Of a DNA stretch of 64,000 bases, positions 8,992 to 17,911 are shown one piece after another (positions within the stretch are counted from its first letter, which is position 1; each line of letters begins with the position of its first letter). The stretch lies in assembly GCF_014190805.1 (NCBI RefSeq), contig NZ_JACHVQ010000002.1, positions 124,001 to 188,000 on the forward strand, written 5' to 3'. The position numbers and the translations under genes were made by a program. Under the pieces are notes generated by a model. It had not been told where the DNA came from, searched no databases, and saw only the letters and a list, made by a program, of their open reading frames with translations. This stretch comes from Flexivirga oryzae (GTDB taxonomy: Bacteria; Actinomycetota; Actinomycetes; Actinomycetales; Dermatophilaceae).

Positions 8992-10140
8992 ATGTCAGAC
9001 ACCGACACGAAGCCGAAGCCGAAGAAGTCCGTCGCACTCTCCGGAGTGGCGGCCGGCAACACCGCACTGTGCACCGTCGGTCAGCGCGGCAACGACCTGT
9101 CCTACCGCGGCTACGACATCAACGACCTCGCGGAGAACTGCAGCTTCGAGGAGGTCGCCCACCTGCTCATCCACGGCACGCTGCCGACCGCCGCCCAGCT
9201 CGACGGATACAAGAAGCGCCTGAAGGCCGCCCGCGCCCTGCCGCTGCCCGTCCGCGAGGCCCTGGAGGCGCTGCCCGCCGCCAGCCACCCGATGGACGTC
9301 ATGCGCACCGGCGTCTCGGTGCTCGGCTGCACGCTGCCGGAGAAGGACGACCACAACGCCGCCGACGCCCGAGAGATCGCCGACCGGCTGATCGCTTCGC
9401 TGGGCTCGATGCTGCTCTACTGGTACCACTGGAGCCACAGCGGCCGGCGCATCGACGTCGAGACCGACGACGACTCCATCGGCGGCCACTTCCTGCACCT
9501 GCTGCACGGCGAGGAGCCGACCGACGAGCAGGTCCGGGCGATGAACATCTCGCTCAACCTGTATGCCGAGCACGAGTTCAACGCCTCCACCTTCACCGCC
9601 CGCGTCATCGCCGGCACCGGATCCGACATGTACTCCGCGATCACCGGTGCGATCGGCGCGCTGCGCGGCCCCAAGCACGGTGGTGCCAACGAGGTCGCCC
9701 TGACCATCCAGCAGCGCTACGCCACCCCGGACGAGGCCGAGGCGGACATCCGCGAACGCGTCGCGGGCAAGGAGGTCGTGATCGGCTTCGGGCACCCCGT
9801 CTACACGATCGGCGACCCGCGCAACAAGATCATCAAGAAGGTCGCGAACGAACTGACCGAGGGCACCGGCGACGAGACCCTCTTCGCGATCGCCGAGCGC
9901 ATCGAGACCGTCATGTGGGACGCCAAGAAGATGTTCCCGAACCTCGACTGGTTCAGCGCGGTCAGCTACCGCGCGCTGGGTGTGCCGACCGACATGTTCA
10001 CGCCGCTGTTCGTCATCTCCCGCACGACCGGCTGGGCCGCGCACGTGCTGGAGCAGCGCGCCGACAACAAGATCATCCGGCCGAGCGCCAACTACATCGG
10101 CCCGGAGGACCAGAAGTTCATCCCGCTCGCAGACCGCTGA
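8992..10140 (+). CDS. prpC: 2-methylcitrate synthase / citrate synthase 2
   Basis: 382 aa. The ATG at 8992 is preceded by AAGGAG; a longer in-frame reading upstream has no such support. Citrate-synthase fold with catalytic-site segments GPKHGGANE and GFGHPVYT (both His) and the Asp region GVPTDMF. Condenses propionyl-CoA (or acetyl-CoA) with oxaloacetate. Length about 380 aa matches type II PrpC enzymes rather than the longer housekeeping citrate synthases. First gene of the prpC-prpD-prpB operon. Confidence 0.92.
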   Translation: MSDTDTKPKPKKSVALSGVAAGNTALCTVGQRGNDLSYRGYDINDLAENCSFEEVAHLLIHGTLPTAAQLDGYKKRLKAARALPLPVREALEALPAASHPMDVMRTGVSVLGCTLPEKDDHNAADAREIADRLIASLGSMLLYWYHWSHSGRRIDVETDDDSIGGHFLHLLHGEEPTDEQVRAMNISLNLYAEHEFNASTFTARVIAGTGSDMYSAITGAIGALRGPKHGGANEVALTIQQRYATPDEAEADIRERVAGKEVVIGFGHPVYTIGDPRNKIIKKVANELTEGTGDETLFAIAERIETVMWDAKKMFPNLDWFSAVSYRALGVPTDMFTPLFVISRTTGWAAHVLEQRADNKIIRPSANYIGPEDQKFIPLADR

Positions 10141-10246
10141 ATTGTTTGGCTCGACTCCTCGCAGCTCGGTCGCGGCTTCTGCTCGCAAGCTCGCAGCGCG
10201 CCGCGTCCGGGCTGGTCGTCGTCTCGCGTCATCCGTACAACAATTC
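10139..10246. repeat. Inverted repeat bounding a 92-bp spacer between prpC and prpD
   Basis: GAATTGTT at 10139-10146 and AACAATTC at 10239-10246 are perfect inverted copies. The interior is GC-rich with several repeated GCTCG/CTCGCA words and holds no gene. It begins at the prpC stop codon (TGA) and fills most of the 142-bp gap to prpD, an unusually large gap inside this operon. It may be an RNA structure or a degraded small insertion. Confidence 0.4.
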
Positions 10247-10282
10247 ACCCCGTAAGCTCACCCCAACGATTGGCGACCTACC

Positions 10283-11788
10283 GTGTCCAGCAATGAAACC
10301 GATTCCACCACAACCAAATCCGCAACCGGCGGGCGCGCCTGGGATGACGTGCTGGTCGACATCGTCGACTACGTGCGCGACTACCGGATCGACTCCGAGC
10401 TCGCGCTCAACACCGCACGCAACATCCTGATCGACGCTCTCGGCTGCGGTCTCGAGGCACTCGAATACCCCGCAGCGACAAAGCTGCTCGGTCCGATCGT
10501 GCCGGGCACGGAGGTGCCCAACGGCGCCCGCGTCATCGGCACCAACTACGTCCTCGATCCGGTGCAGGCGGCGTTCGACAACGGCGCACTGGTCCGCTGG
10601 CTCGACTTCAACGACACCTGGCTGGCGGCCGAGTGGGGGCACCCGAGTGACAACTCGGGTGCGATCCTGACCGTGGCCGACTGGATCTCCCGCGAGCGCG
10701 TGGCTCGCGGCGAGGAGCCGCTGACCATGCAGGCGGTGATCGAGGGCATCGTGAAGGCACACGAGATCCAGGGCGTCATCGCTCTCGAGAACTCTTTCAA
10801 CGCAGTGGGTCTCGACCACGTGATCCTGGTGAAGGTCGCGAGCACTGCGGTCGTGTCGACGCTCCTCGGCCTCAGCCGGGAAGAGACGCTGGCCGCGGTG
10901 TCGCTGGCGTTCGTCGACGGCCAGTCGCTGCGCACCTACCGCCACGCACCCAACACCGGCAGCCGCAAGAGCTGGGCCGCCGGCGACGCGTGCAGCCGCG
11001 CGGTCAAGCTCGCGCTGATGGCGAAGGTCGGCGAGATGGGCTACCCGACGGTGCTCACCGCCCCGACGTGGGGCTTCTACGACGTGAGCTTCGGCGGCAA
11101 GCCGTTCACCTTCCAGCGGTCCTACGGCTCGTATGTCGCCGAGAACGTCCTGTTCAAGATCAGCTACCCGGCCGAGTTCCACAGCCAGACCGCGGTCGAG
11201 GCCGCGCACACGCTGAAGGACAAGATCGCGGCGGCCGGCAAGACGGTCGACGACATCGACGAGATCACCATCCGCACCCACGAGGCGTGCATCCGGATCA
11301 TCGACAAGCAGGGCCCGCTGAACAACCCGGCCGACCGCGACCACTGCATCCAGTACATGGTCGCCGTGCCGCTGATCTTCGGCCGGCTCACCGCCGCCGA
11401 CTACGAGGACAGCGTCGCCTCGGATCCGCGGATCGACATACTCCGCGCCAAGATCCACTGTGTCGAGGACCCGCAGTTCACCAAGGACTACCACGACCCG
11501 GAGAAGCGCAGCATCGCCAACGCGCTGACCGTGAAGTTCACCGACGGCACGTCGTTGGACGAGGAAGTGGTGGAGTACCCGATCGGGCACCGGCGCCGCC
11601 GCGAGGAGGGGCTGCCTCTGCTGGAGGCGAAGTTCCGCCGCAACCTGGCGCGCCGCTTCGACGAGGCCCGGCAGCGCGAGCTCGCCGACATCTCGCTCGA
11701 CCACGCGCGTCTCGCCGCGACCCCGGTGCACGAGTACGTCGACCTCTACGTCACCGTGGACAACGACTTCGGCCCGAAGGCGAAGTGA
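10283..11788 (+). CDS. prpD: 2-methylcitrate dehydratase, MmgE/PrpD family
   Basis: 501 aa, GTG start at 10283. Family-typical early segments are present: LNTARNILIDALGCGLEAL (about 45-65), then ALVRWLDFNDTWLAAEWGHPSDN (about 110-135). Length is normal for PrpD (480-505 aa). Dehydrates 2-methylcitrate to 2-methylaconitate in propionate breakdown. The upstream Shine-Dalgarno is weak. The stop TGA overlaps the prpB ATG by one base, so translation is coupled. Confidence 0.92.
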   Translation: MSSNETDSTTTKSATGGRAWDDVLVDIVDYVRDYRIDSELALNTARNILIDALGCGLEALEYPAATKLLGPIVPGTEVPNGARVIGTNYVLDPVQAAFDNGALVRWLDFNDTWLAAEWGHPSDNSGAILTVADWISRERVARGEEPLTMQAVIEGIVKAHEIQGVIALENSFNAVGLDHVILVKVASTAVVSTLLGLSREETLAAVSLAFVDGQSLRTYRHAPNTGSRKSWAAGDACSRAVKLALMAKVGEMGYPTVLTAPTWGFYDVSFGGKPFTFQRSYGSYVAENVLFKISYPAEFHSQTAVEAAHTLKDKIAAAGKTVDDIDEITIRTHEACIRIIDKQGPLNNPADRDHCIQYMVAVPLIFGRLTAADYEDSVASDPRIDILRAKIHCVEDPQFTKDYHDPEKRSIANALTVKFTDGTSLDEEVVEYPIGHRRRREEGLPLLEAKFRRNLARRFDEARQRELADISLDHARLAATPVHEYVDLYVTVDNDFGPKAK

Positions 11789-12657
11789 TGGCTACGTCCA
11801 CCAAGGAGCAGCTGAGAGCGCTCGTCGACGAACGTGCCGGCGTCGTCGTGCCGGGCTCGTTCAACCCGTTGTCCGCCAAGGTCATCCAGGATCTGGGCTT
11901 CCGGGCGTCATACGTGACCGGCGCCGGGGTGACGAACATGTCGCTGGGTCTGCCGGACCAGGGCTTCATGGGTCTGGCCGAGATCGCCGACCACACCGCG
12001 CGCATCCGCGACACGGTCGACCTGCCGCTGCTCGTCGACGCCGACACCGGCTTCGGCAACGCGCTCAACGTGCGGCACACGGTGCGGGTGCTGGAGCGTG
12101 CCGGCGCCGACTGCATCCAGTTCGAGGACCAGGTCAGCCCGAAGCGGTGCGGCCACTTCGAGGGCAAGTCGGTCATCGCGACCGACGAAGCGGTGAACAA
12201 GATCAAGGCCGCCGTCGACGCCCGTCGCGACGACAACCTGCTGATCATGGCGCGCACCGACGCCGCCGCCGTGCACGGGTTCGAGGCCGCGGTGGAGCGG
12301 GCGCGCGCGTTCGGGGAGGCCGGTGCCGACATACTCTTCGTCGAGGCGCTGACCGACCGCGAGCAGGTGCTCGATCTGCCGAGCATGGTGGAGCAGCCGC
12401 TGCTGGCCAACCTGGTCATCGGCGGTAAGACACCGATGGTGTCCGCGCCGGAACTCGCCGAGGCCGGGTACGGCATCGTGCTCTACGCCAACGCGGCGCT
12501 GCAGGGCGCGGTCTTCGGCATGCAGAACGCCCTCACCGCGCTGCGCGACCGCGGCCGGGTCACCGAGGAGGACAACCTGGTCGTCGGTTTCGCCGAGCGG
12601 CAGCGGCTGGTCGACAAGCCACTGTGGGACGAGCTGAACGACCGCTACAGCAGCTGA
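11788..12657 (+). CDS. prpB: Methylisocitrate lyase
   Basis: 289 aa, ATG overlapping the prpD stop (TGATG). Isocitrate lyase superfamily barrel: Mg-binding DADTGFG (84-90), catalytic signature PKRCGH with Cys121, and C-terminal AFGEAGADILFVEAL. Length and KRCGH (rather than KKCGH with the long isocitrate lyase insert) fit PrpB. Splits 2-methylisocitrate into pyruvate and succinate, the last step of the cycle. Ends at the array between it and the convergent Rpf-like gene. Confidence 0.93.
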   Translation: MATSTKEQLRALVDERAGVVVPGSFNPLSAKVIQDLGFRASYVTGAGVTNMSLGLPDQGFMGLAEIADHTARIRDTVDLPLLVDADTGFGNALNVRHTVRVLERAGADCIQFEDQVSPKRCGHFEGKSVIATDEAVNKIKAAVDARRDDNLLIMARTDAAAVHGFEAAVERARAFGEAGADILFVEALTDREQVLDLPSMVEQPLLANLVIGGKTPMVSAPELAEAGYGIVLYANAALQGAVFGMQNALTALRDRGRVTEEDNLVVGFAERQRLVDKPLWDELNDRYSS

Positions 12658-12686
12658 CGCGGCTCGTCATACCACCACGTCCTCTG

Positions 12687-12779
12687 CCGAGAGGCTCACC
12701 AAAGCACCGAGGGGCTCAGATGATTCGCCCGATCGGGCTGAATTATCTGAGCCTCTCGACGCGTTTCTGAGCCTCTCGG
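12687..12779. repeat. 12-mer inverted-repeat array, locus 2
   Basis: Left units CCGAGAGGCTCA (12687) and CCGAGGGGCTCA (12707); right units TGAGCCTCTCGA (12748) and TGAGCCTCTCGG (12768), 20-bp period on both sides. Outer and inner pairs nest; the inner arms extend with GAT/ATC and the centre holds CCCGATCGGG, a perfect palindrome. A transcript in either direction could fold into one long hairpin. Lies between convergent prpB and the Rpf-like gene, 29 bp after the prpB stop. Confidence 0.88.
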
Positions 12780-12810
12780 CATGGAGCGGGGGTGCCCGCG
12801 CTCGGTGGGG

Positions 12811-13545
12811 TCACATGCCCTTGGCGTTGAGGTAGCTCTGCAGCGCGACCACCGTGCGGTGGTTGAAGTGGCTGGCGCCGTCCTGGCTGATCCCGAGGTA
12901 GCGCTGCAGGGCGGCGGTCGTGATCGGGCCGACGACACCGTCACGGTAGACACCGACCCGGGCCTGCAACGCGATGATCGTGCTGCGCGTGAAGTGGCTG
13001 GCGCCGTCTTGGCGGATGCCCAGCCAGTGCTGCGTCGACGCGGTGGTGAGCGGGCCGATGATGCCGTCCAGCACCAGCGCGCGATGGCCGCTGCCGCGTG
13101 ACGGCGGCGGCGTGGGTGTCGGATTCGGAGTGCCCGGGTCGACCTTGACCGCGAGGCCGTTGGCGCGGGTCAGGCCGGCGCGCTTGGAGCAGACCGGCCA
13201 GGCACCGGGCCCCTGCACCCGCAGGGTCGCCTGCGCGACGTAGATCTGCTGGTCCCGGGTGGCGTACTGCGCGCTCGAGGCGTACTTGCCGCCACCGAAC
13301 GCGAGCCAGGTGGACTTGGTGAACTGCAGGCCGCCGTAGAAGCCGTTCCCGGTGTTGATCGCCCAGTTGTTGCCGGACTCGCAGGTGGCCACCCGGTCCC
13401 AGACGTTCCACGGGCTCTGCGCCTTGGCCTGGCCGGCACCGGCCAGACCGGCGCCCACGGAGGCGGCGGAGGCCATCACGGCGCCCATGGCGCGTCGGCC
13501 GGCAACAGACGGCCGGTCCGATTTGTGACGCGGTGTGTAAGGCAA
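12811..13545 (-). CDS. Resuscitation-promoting-factor-like secreted transglycosylase with two peptidoglycan-binding repeats
   Basis: 244 aa from a TTG at 13545. This start is chosen because AGGAGAGG lies 8 bases upstream (13554-13561); a GTG at 13590 would add 15 residues encoded by a hairpin. Signal peptide about 15-42. Residues 44-120 are the Rpf domain: WDRVATCESGNNWAINTGNGF with catalytic Glu56 and a Cys pair (Cys55/Cys119). A Thr/Pro linker follows (138-150). Two repeats of a peptidoglycan-binding module come last (about 153-195 and 200-244; both contain DGASHF). Expected to cleave wall glycan and stimulate growth restart. Confidence 0.87.
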   Translation of the reverse strand: MPYTPRHKSDRPSVAGRRAMGAVMASAASVGAGLAGAGQAKAQSPWNVWDRVATCESGNNWAINTGNGFYGGLQFTKSTWLAFGGGKYASSAQYATRDQQIYVAQATLRVQGPGAWPVCSKRAGLTRANGLAVKVDPGTPNPTPTPPPSRGSGHRALVLDGIIGPLTTASTQHWLGIRQDGASHFTRSTIIALQARVGVYRDGVVGPITTAALQRYLGISQDGASHFNHRTVVALQSYLNAKGM

Positions 13546-13553
13546 GGTCTTGT

Positions 13554-13561
13554 CCTCTCCT
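13554..13561 (-). promoter_or_regulatory. Ribosome binding site setting a TTG start for the Rpf-like gene
   Basis: AGGAGAGG on the minus strand, 8 bases before TTG. It is the best Shine-Dalgarno match in the region and argues against the upstream GTG at 13590. Confidence 0.65.
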
Positions 13562-13593
13562 GCGGTCGGTTTCGCTACCCCGAAGCCCACCGC
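13562..13593 (-). promoter_or_regulatory. Leader hairpin directly before the Rpf-like ribosome binding site
   Basis: On the minus strand GCGGTGGGCTTCG and CGAAACCGACCGC pair over 13 positions with two mismatches around a 6-base loop. The 3' arm ends one base before AGGAGAGG. It could affect ribosome access. Rpf and related wall-enzyme genes in actinobacteria often carry a c-di-AMP (ydaO) riboswitch; I do not see its conserved core here. Confidence 0.4.
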
Positions 13594-13730
13594 ACGTTAC
13601 GGGATTGACGCATGTGACACAAGATGCGAGAGAGGTTTTCACGCTCAACACAAGTCGACACGCCGATGCCGAAGGTAAAATTACAATCTTGTAGTTTCGG
13701 CTGATGGTGCGGGATCTGGTGCTTTCGGGC

Positions 13731-13806
13731 CGACCGTCGCCGGCTGGGCGCGGCATACGACGAAAAACCCGTCCCAAACCCCCGACCGTCGCCGGTTGGG
13801 CACGCG
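13731..13806. repeat. 52-bp period repeat, locus 1 (two degenerate units)
   Basis: The core CGACCGTCGCCGG(C/T)TGGG occurs at 13731 and 13783, exactly 52 bp apart, with CCCGTCCCA between. It fills the gap between the Rpf-like promoter and the 3' end of the convergently arranged ThrE-type gene. Same period and CCGACCGTCG core as loci at 44.3 and 56.7 kb. Confidence 0.6.
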
Positions 13807-13829
13807 CCGCGGACGGAGACCCGCCGATG

Positions 13830-15347
13830 TCAGCGCTGTCGCGCCCGCCGGCGCCGCCGGTGCATCACCCGCCGGTCCAACGGCGCCGACAACACGTCAC
13901 CCATGACCACCCCGGTGCTGATCGCCAACGCGACCGCGGCGGCACCCATCAGCGTGCTGACGGCTTGGTCCTGGGCCGAGGCCGAGACGCCGACGATGCT
14001 GCCGGAGACGGCGTCATACATGCCGCGGAAGATCCGCAGACCGGGCAACAGCGGCGACACGGCCGGTACGACGAGCACCAGCGCTGGCGCGCCCAGCCGC
14101 AACCCGATGAACCGCCCACCGACCCCGATGACGATCGACGCGATCGCGATCGAGGTGGTCGCCCCGAAGTGGAAACCGCCGACACTGACCGAGCTGGGCA
14201 GACCGCCGGCCAGCAGCAGCCCGACCGCGCCGAGCAGGCCCGCGGGCAACAGGTGCCGCGGCTGGACCCGGGCCGACACGGCGCTGCACATCGCACCGAA
14301 CGCACCGCAGACCACCTGCAACCACAGGATCGCCGGCTGCGAGGCGAAGTTCAGCGCCGTCGGTGCGGTCAGTTCGAGGCTGAGCGCCTTGTCCAGCCGC
14401 AGGGTCAGTGACAGACCGGCGGCGATCCCGGCGATGATGCCGGACGTGGTGAGGAAGACGGTGAGCAACCGCCCGGCACCGGTCACCGGATAGCCGGTGA
14501 CCGCGTCCTCGACGGCCGACGCCATGGCACGTCCGGGCAGCAGCACCACGATGCCGGACGCGATCGCATACCCGAACTCCGTCGCCGGCATGTGCATCCC
14601 GAGCCAGCCGTGTATGCCGATCAGGTAACCCACCCAGGCCAGCACGACCGAGATCGCCCCGCCCGCGGCGGAGGTGTAGAAGGACGGCACCGAGCGCTTG
14701 CTCAGCCAGCGTCCGACCCGGTCGACGAGCAGCACGGACACGATCGACACGACGATGGCCATCGCATGGCCACCGAGCACGGCGCAGACCGAGCCGGCCA
14801 GACCGGCATACCCGAGGGCGACCATCCAGCGCGGGTAGATGCGGGATTTGCGCTGGATACGGCGCAGCTTCTTGGTCGCGGCGGCGACATCGTCGATGCC
14901 GCCCTCCACGAGCTCCTCGACGAGCCCGTGGATCGCGGTGAGCCGGGCGAAGTCGCGGCTGTTGGACCGGACGACGCGCAGCAGGGTGACCGGGACGCCG
15001 TTCGGGGTCGGTGCCTGCACCAGCAGCGACTGGTTGGTGATGTCCACCTCGAGCCGGCGCAACCCGGCGGCGGCGCTGACCGCGACGACGGCGGCTTCGA
15101 CGTCACGGGTGCTCGCGCCGCAGCGCAGCAGCAGCTCCCCGACCCGCACGGCCAGCTCCAGCGCACCCCGGACGGTGGCCTCCTGCTCGGGGGTCTCCAT
15201 GGAGCGCGGATCGCGGTACGGCGTGTGGCGCAGGCTGTCGGCGAGCGGCATCGGCTCGGTGACGGGTTCACCCTGCAGGAAGCGCATCCGGCCGGAGAGC
15301 GGCAGCCCACCGGGGTCGGTCTCGGGCACGTCGTCGTTCACGCGCAC
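13830..15347 (-). CDS. Threonine/serine exporter, ThrE family
   Basis: 505 aa, GTG start at 15347 (a second GTG lies two codons on). Residues about 50-270 match the ThrE N-terminal (DUF1212) domain: RVGELLLRCGASTRDVE, then VDITNQSLLVQ. About five hydrophobic helices follow in each half, the second half (about 330-480) being the ThrE-2-like domain. The C-terminal tail is strongly basic (RRRRRRARQR). Corynebacterium ThrE exports Thr and Ser; substrate here inferred from family. Lies 58 bp after the kinase gene on the same strand. Confidence 0.85.
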   Translation of the reverse strand: MRVNDDVPETDPGGLPLSGRMRFLQGEPVTEPMPLADSLRHTPYRDPRSMETPEQEATVRGALELAVRVGELLLRCGASTRDVEAAVVAVSAAAGLRRLEVDITNQSLLVQAPTPNGVPVTLLRVVRSNSRDFARLTAIHGLVEELVEGGIDDVAAATKKLRRIQRKSRIYPRWMVALGYAGLAGSVCAVLGGHAMAIVVSIVSVLLVDRVGRWLSKRSVPSFYTSAAGGAISVVLAWVGYLIGIHGWLGMHMPATEFGYAIASGIVVLLPGRAMASAVEDAVTGYPVTGAGRLLTVFLTTSGIIAGIAAGLSLTLRLDKALSLELTAPTALNFASQPAILWLQVVCGAFGAMCSAVSARVQPRHLLPAGLLGAVGLLLAGGLPSSVSVGGFHFGATTSIAIASIVIGVGGRFIGLRLGAPALVLVVPAVSPLLPGLRIFRGMYDAVSGSIVGVSASAQDQAVSTLMGAAAVALAISTGVVMGDVLSAPLDRRVMHRRRRRARQR

Positions 15348-15405
15348 CAGCGTAGGGGCGACTCCCGGCGTGCGGTATGAGGCAGCTGAGCGCCGGCTGA
15401 TTCCA

Positions 15406-17232
15406 CTACTGACCGATGGAACGGGTGAGCGCGAGCTGGACCTTCAGACTCGAATCGCTCTGGATCGGCCACCAACTGGCGGCCGACGTCAGGTGGGTCA
15501 GCACGAAGATGACGCCGATCGCCGCCAGCAGCACGCACAGCCCGATGATGATCTGGGTCAGCGGTTGACCACGCACCACACCGCGCACCAGGCTGCGGGA
15601 GCCGCGCCGCAGCGAAATGCCGCCAGGCCCCCACCACATCACGACCGCACCCACCAGCACGCCGGCCGCCATCGGCAGCGGGCGCCCGAGATAGACCGAC
15701 CCGCCCTCGGCCATCGAGTACGCCAACGCGACCGCCGCGGCGGTGCAGCCGCCCACGAACGCCGGGATGAGCACCGTCAACAGGGTCGCGAGCGCCGCGA
15801 CCACGCCGTGCCAGGGCGAGGTCACCGCGGCCACGAAGTTGTCCGACCGGCGGGGCCCGGCCGTGTAGCGGCGCAGCACCATCGAGGTGATCGACTTGTC
15901 GCACCAGCGGGCCGCGATCGCCCACAGGACCAGCAGCGCGATGCCGACGGTCGGCACCACCGCGGTGATGCCGGTCAGCGCCGCGAGCAGGGCGCCGAGG
16001 GTGCCGGTGCGGGACGCCTGCCCGATGCGCGGGTCCGGCGGCGGGACGAACCGGCCGGGCGCCACGGACGGGACGGGGCGGTTCGGGTCGTCGCGTTCGT
16101 ACGGCATTGCCTGGTTGTATGGCGCCTCGCGCGGCTCCGCGGGTTGCGGCGCTCCGAGGTGTTCGGTCGGGTCCGCGGTGCGGCCTCCACCGGCACTCCG
16201 GTCGACGCGGCCGTCGCCCGCCGGACGCACGATCCGTTCCGTGCCGGGCTTCGGGGGTGCCAGGCGCGCCGTGGCGGGTTTGCGGGAGTCCCGCGGGGCG
16301 GGAGCCGGCCGCCGGCGCGCGATCACCGGGAGTTCGCCGGTGTGCCCGCCCTTGGCGAAGACGTCGAGTGCGGCGAGCACCTCCTCGGCGTCGGGCCGCC
16401 GCTCCGGGTCGGGGTCGAGCGCGGCCTCCAGCAGCGGCCGGATGCGCGAATCGACGCCGTCCAGGTCGTGTTCGCCCCGGCACACCCGATCCAATACGAC
16501 CGGCATCGGCCCGCGGCCGAACGGCGAATGGCCGCTGGCGGCATACGCGAGGGTTGCCGCCCAGCCCCACCAGTCGGTGGCCTCGGTGACCTCGTCGCCC
16601 TCGACGATCTCCGGCGAGAGGTAGCCCGGGGTGCCCATGACCAACCCGGTCGAGGTGAGGCGCGAGTCGTCGGCGACGTGCGCGATGCCGAAGTCGATGA
16701 GCACCGGCTCGTCGCCGACCATCAGCACGTTGCCGGGTTTGAGGTCGCGGTGCACGATCCCCGCGTCGTGGATGGCGCCGAGCGCGTCGGCGAGCCCGCG
16801 GCCGAGCCGCGCGAGCCGCGCCGCACCGAACGGGCCGTCCTCCTCGACGACCTCGTCGAGTGCCGCACCGGGCACGAAACTGGTGACCAGGAACGGACTC
16901 GCACCGTCGATGTCGGCGTCGAGGAACGACGCGACGTGCGGCGACTTGACCCGCACCAGCGTGCTGACCTCGCGACGCAGCCGCTCCCGGGCGCTGCGGT
17001 CGTGCGCGATGTGCGCGCGCAGCACCTTGACGGCGACGGCGCGGCCGTCGTCGTCGAGCGCCTTGTAGACGACACCCATGCCGCCCTCGCCGATCTTGCG
17101 GATCAGCTCGTAGTCGCCGATCCGCTCCTGGTCGGCGCTGCGGTCGCGGTCGTCCGCGCTCTGGACCACGGGTAGCCGGTGCGTGCCCCCGTCGCCGGGC
17201 GGCGCCGGCTCCGGTCGGCGGTTCGCAGTCAT
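15406..17232 (-). CDS. Membrane serine/threonine protein kinase (PknB-type) with polytopic C-terminus
   Basis: 608 aa from ATG at 17232; in-frame GTG codons upstream (17265, 17241) are alternatives. Kinase domain about 40-305: glycine loop IGEGGMG (47-53), Lys in VAVKVL (about 69), catalytic loop HRDLKPGNVL, DFG in LIDFGIAH, GTPGYLSPE, and DPERRPDAEEVL. A Pro/Arg-rich linker (305-400) follows, then about five hydrophobic helices. Unlike PknB it has no extracellular PASTA repeats; the C-terminus is mostly membrane. Follows the CBS-domain gene on the same strand with about 100 bp between. Confidence 0.87.
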   Translation of the reverse strand: MTANRRPEPAPPGDGGTHRLPVVQSADDRDRSADQERIGDYELIRKIGEGGMGVVYKALDDDGRAVAVKVLRAHIAHDRSARERLRREVSTLVRVKSPHVASFLDADIDGASPFLVTSFVPGAALDEVVEEDGPFGAARLARLGRGLADALGAIHDAGIVHRDLKPGNVLMVGDEPVLIDFGIAHVADDSRLTSTGLVMGTPGYLSPEIVEGDEVTEATDWWGWAATLAYAASGHSPFGRGPMPVVLDRVCRGEHDLDGVDSRIRPLLEAALDPDPERRPDAEEVLAALDVFAKGGHTGELPVIARRRPAPAPRDSRKPATARLAPPKPGTERIVRPAGDGRVDRSAGGGRTADPTEHLGAPQPAEPREAPYNQAMPYERDDPNRPVPSVAPGRFVPPPDPRIGQASRTGTLGALLAALTGITAVVPTVGIALLVLWAIAARWCDKSITSMVLRRYTAGPRRSDNFVAAVTSPWHGVVAALATLLTVLIPAFVGGCTAAAVALAYSMAEGGSVYLGRPLPMAAGVLVGAVVMWWGPGGISLRRGSRSLVRGVVRGQPLTQIIIGLCVLLAAIGVIFVLTHLTSAASWWPIQSDSSLKVQLALTRSIGQ

Positions 17233-17333
17233 GGTGTCCACGGTATGCGACAACGAACGAGACACCGCGTATGACGCCCCGCACGGTCACCGATCCGGCG
17301 TGGCCTTCGCCACGTTGCGCTCCCGCCGGAACC

Positions 17334-17759
17334 CTACGACGTGATGTAGGACTCCAGCTGGTCGCGCTCGTGCTGCAGCTCGTCCAGCCGGAACTTCACG
17401 ATGTCGCCGATGCTCACGATCCCGACGAGTTCGTCGTCGCGCACCACGGGCAGGTGACGGAAGCGGTGCTCGGTCATGGACGCGGCGAGGGCGCTGATCT
17501 CGTCGTCCGGGGTGCACGTGACGACGTCGCTGGTCATCAGGCTGGACACCGGCCGATCGAGGAGCCCGGCGTCGCCCTGCGGCAACGCACGCACCACGTC
17601 ACGTTCGCTGATGATGCCGGTGATCGCACCGTCATCCACGACCACCACCGCACCGATCTTGCGGTCGGCGAGGGTCTGCACGAGTTGGCCGATCGTCGCG
17701 TCTGACGTGACGGTCACGACGTCGGATCCCTTGCCCTTGAGCAGCTCTTGGATACGCAT
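17334..17759 (-). CDS. Stand-alone tandem CBS-domain protein
   Basis: 141 aa consisting almost only of two CBS motifs (about 1-62 and 72-130), with characteristic GAVVVVDDGAITGIISERDVVRAL and HLPVVRDDELVGIVSIGDIV segments. Such proteins bind adenine nucleotides and often act as small regulatory subunits. A short charged helix ends the protein. Divergent from otsA and upstream of the kinase gene; partner unknown. Confidence 0.88.
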   Translation of the reverse strand: MRIQELLKGKGSDVVTVTSDATIGQLVQTLADRKIGAVVVVDDGAITGIISERDVVRALPQGDAGLLDRPVSSLMTSDVVTCTPDDEISALAASMTEHRFRHLPVVRDDELVGIVSIGDIVKFRLDELQHERDQLESYITS

Positions 17760-17911
17760 GTTTCACCGTATCGCCCCCGGGGCGGCTGTGGCCACGATCG
17801 CGTCCACGAAGCGGGCCGGATCCTCGCGGTCGACGCGCTCGCCGGCAGCGCGGCGGCGCGTCATACAGTGAAGGGCGACGGAATCCTCGCCGCTCAGGAA
17901 GGGGTACGCCG

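Noticed and set aside
13594..13720. c-di-AMP (ydaO) riboswitch before the Rpf-like gene
   Set aside because: Expected from known actinobacterial rpf leaders, but I could not recognise the conserved core; only a simple hairpin is visible. A covariance search would decide.
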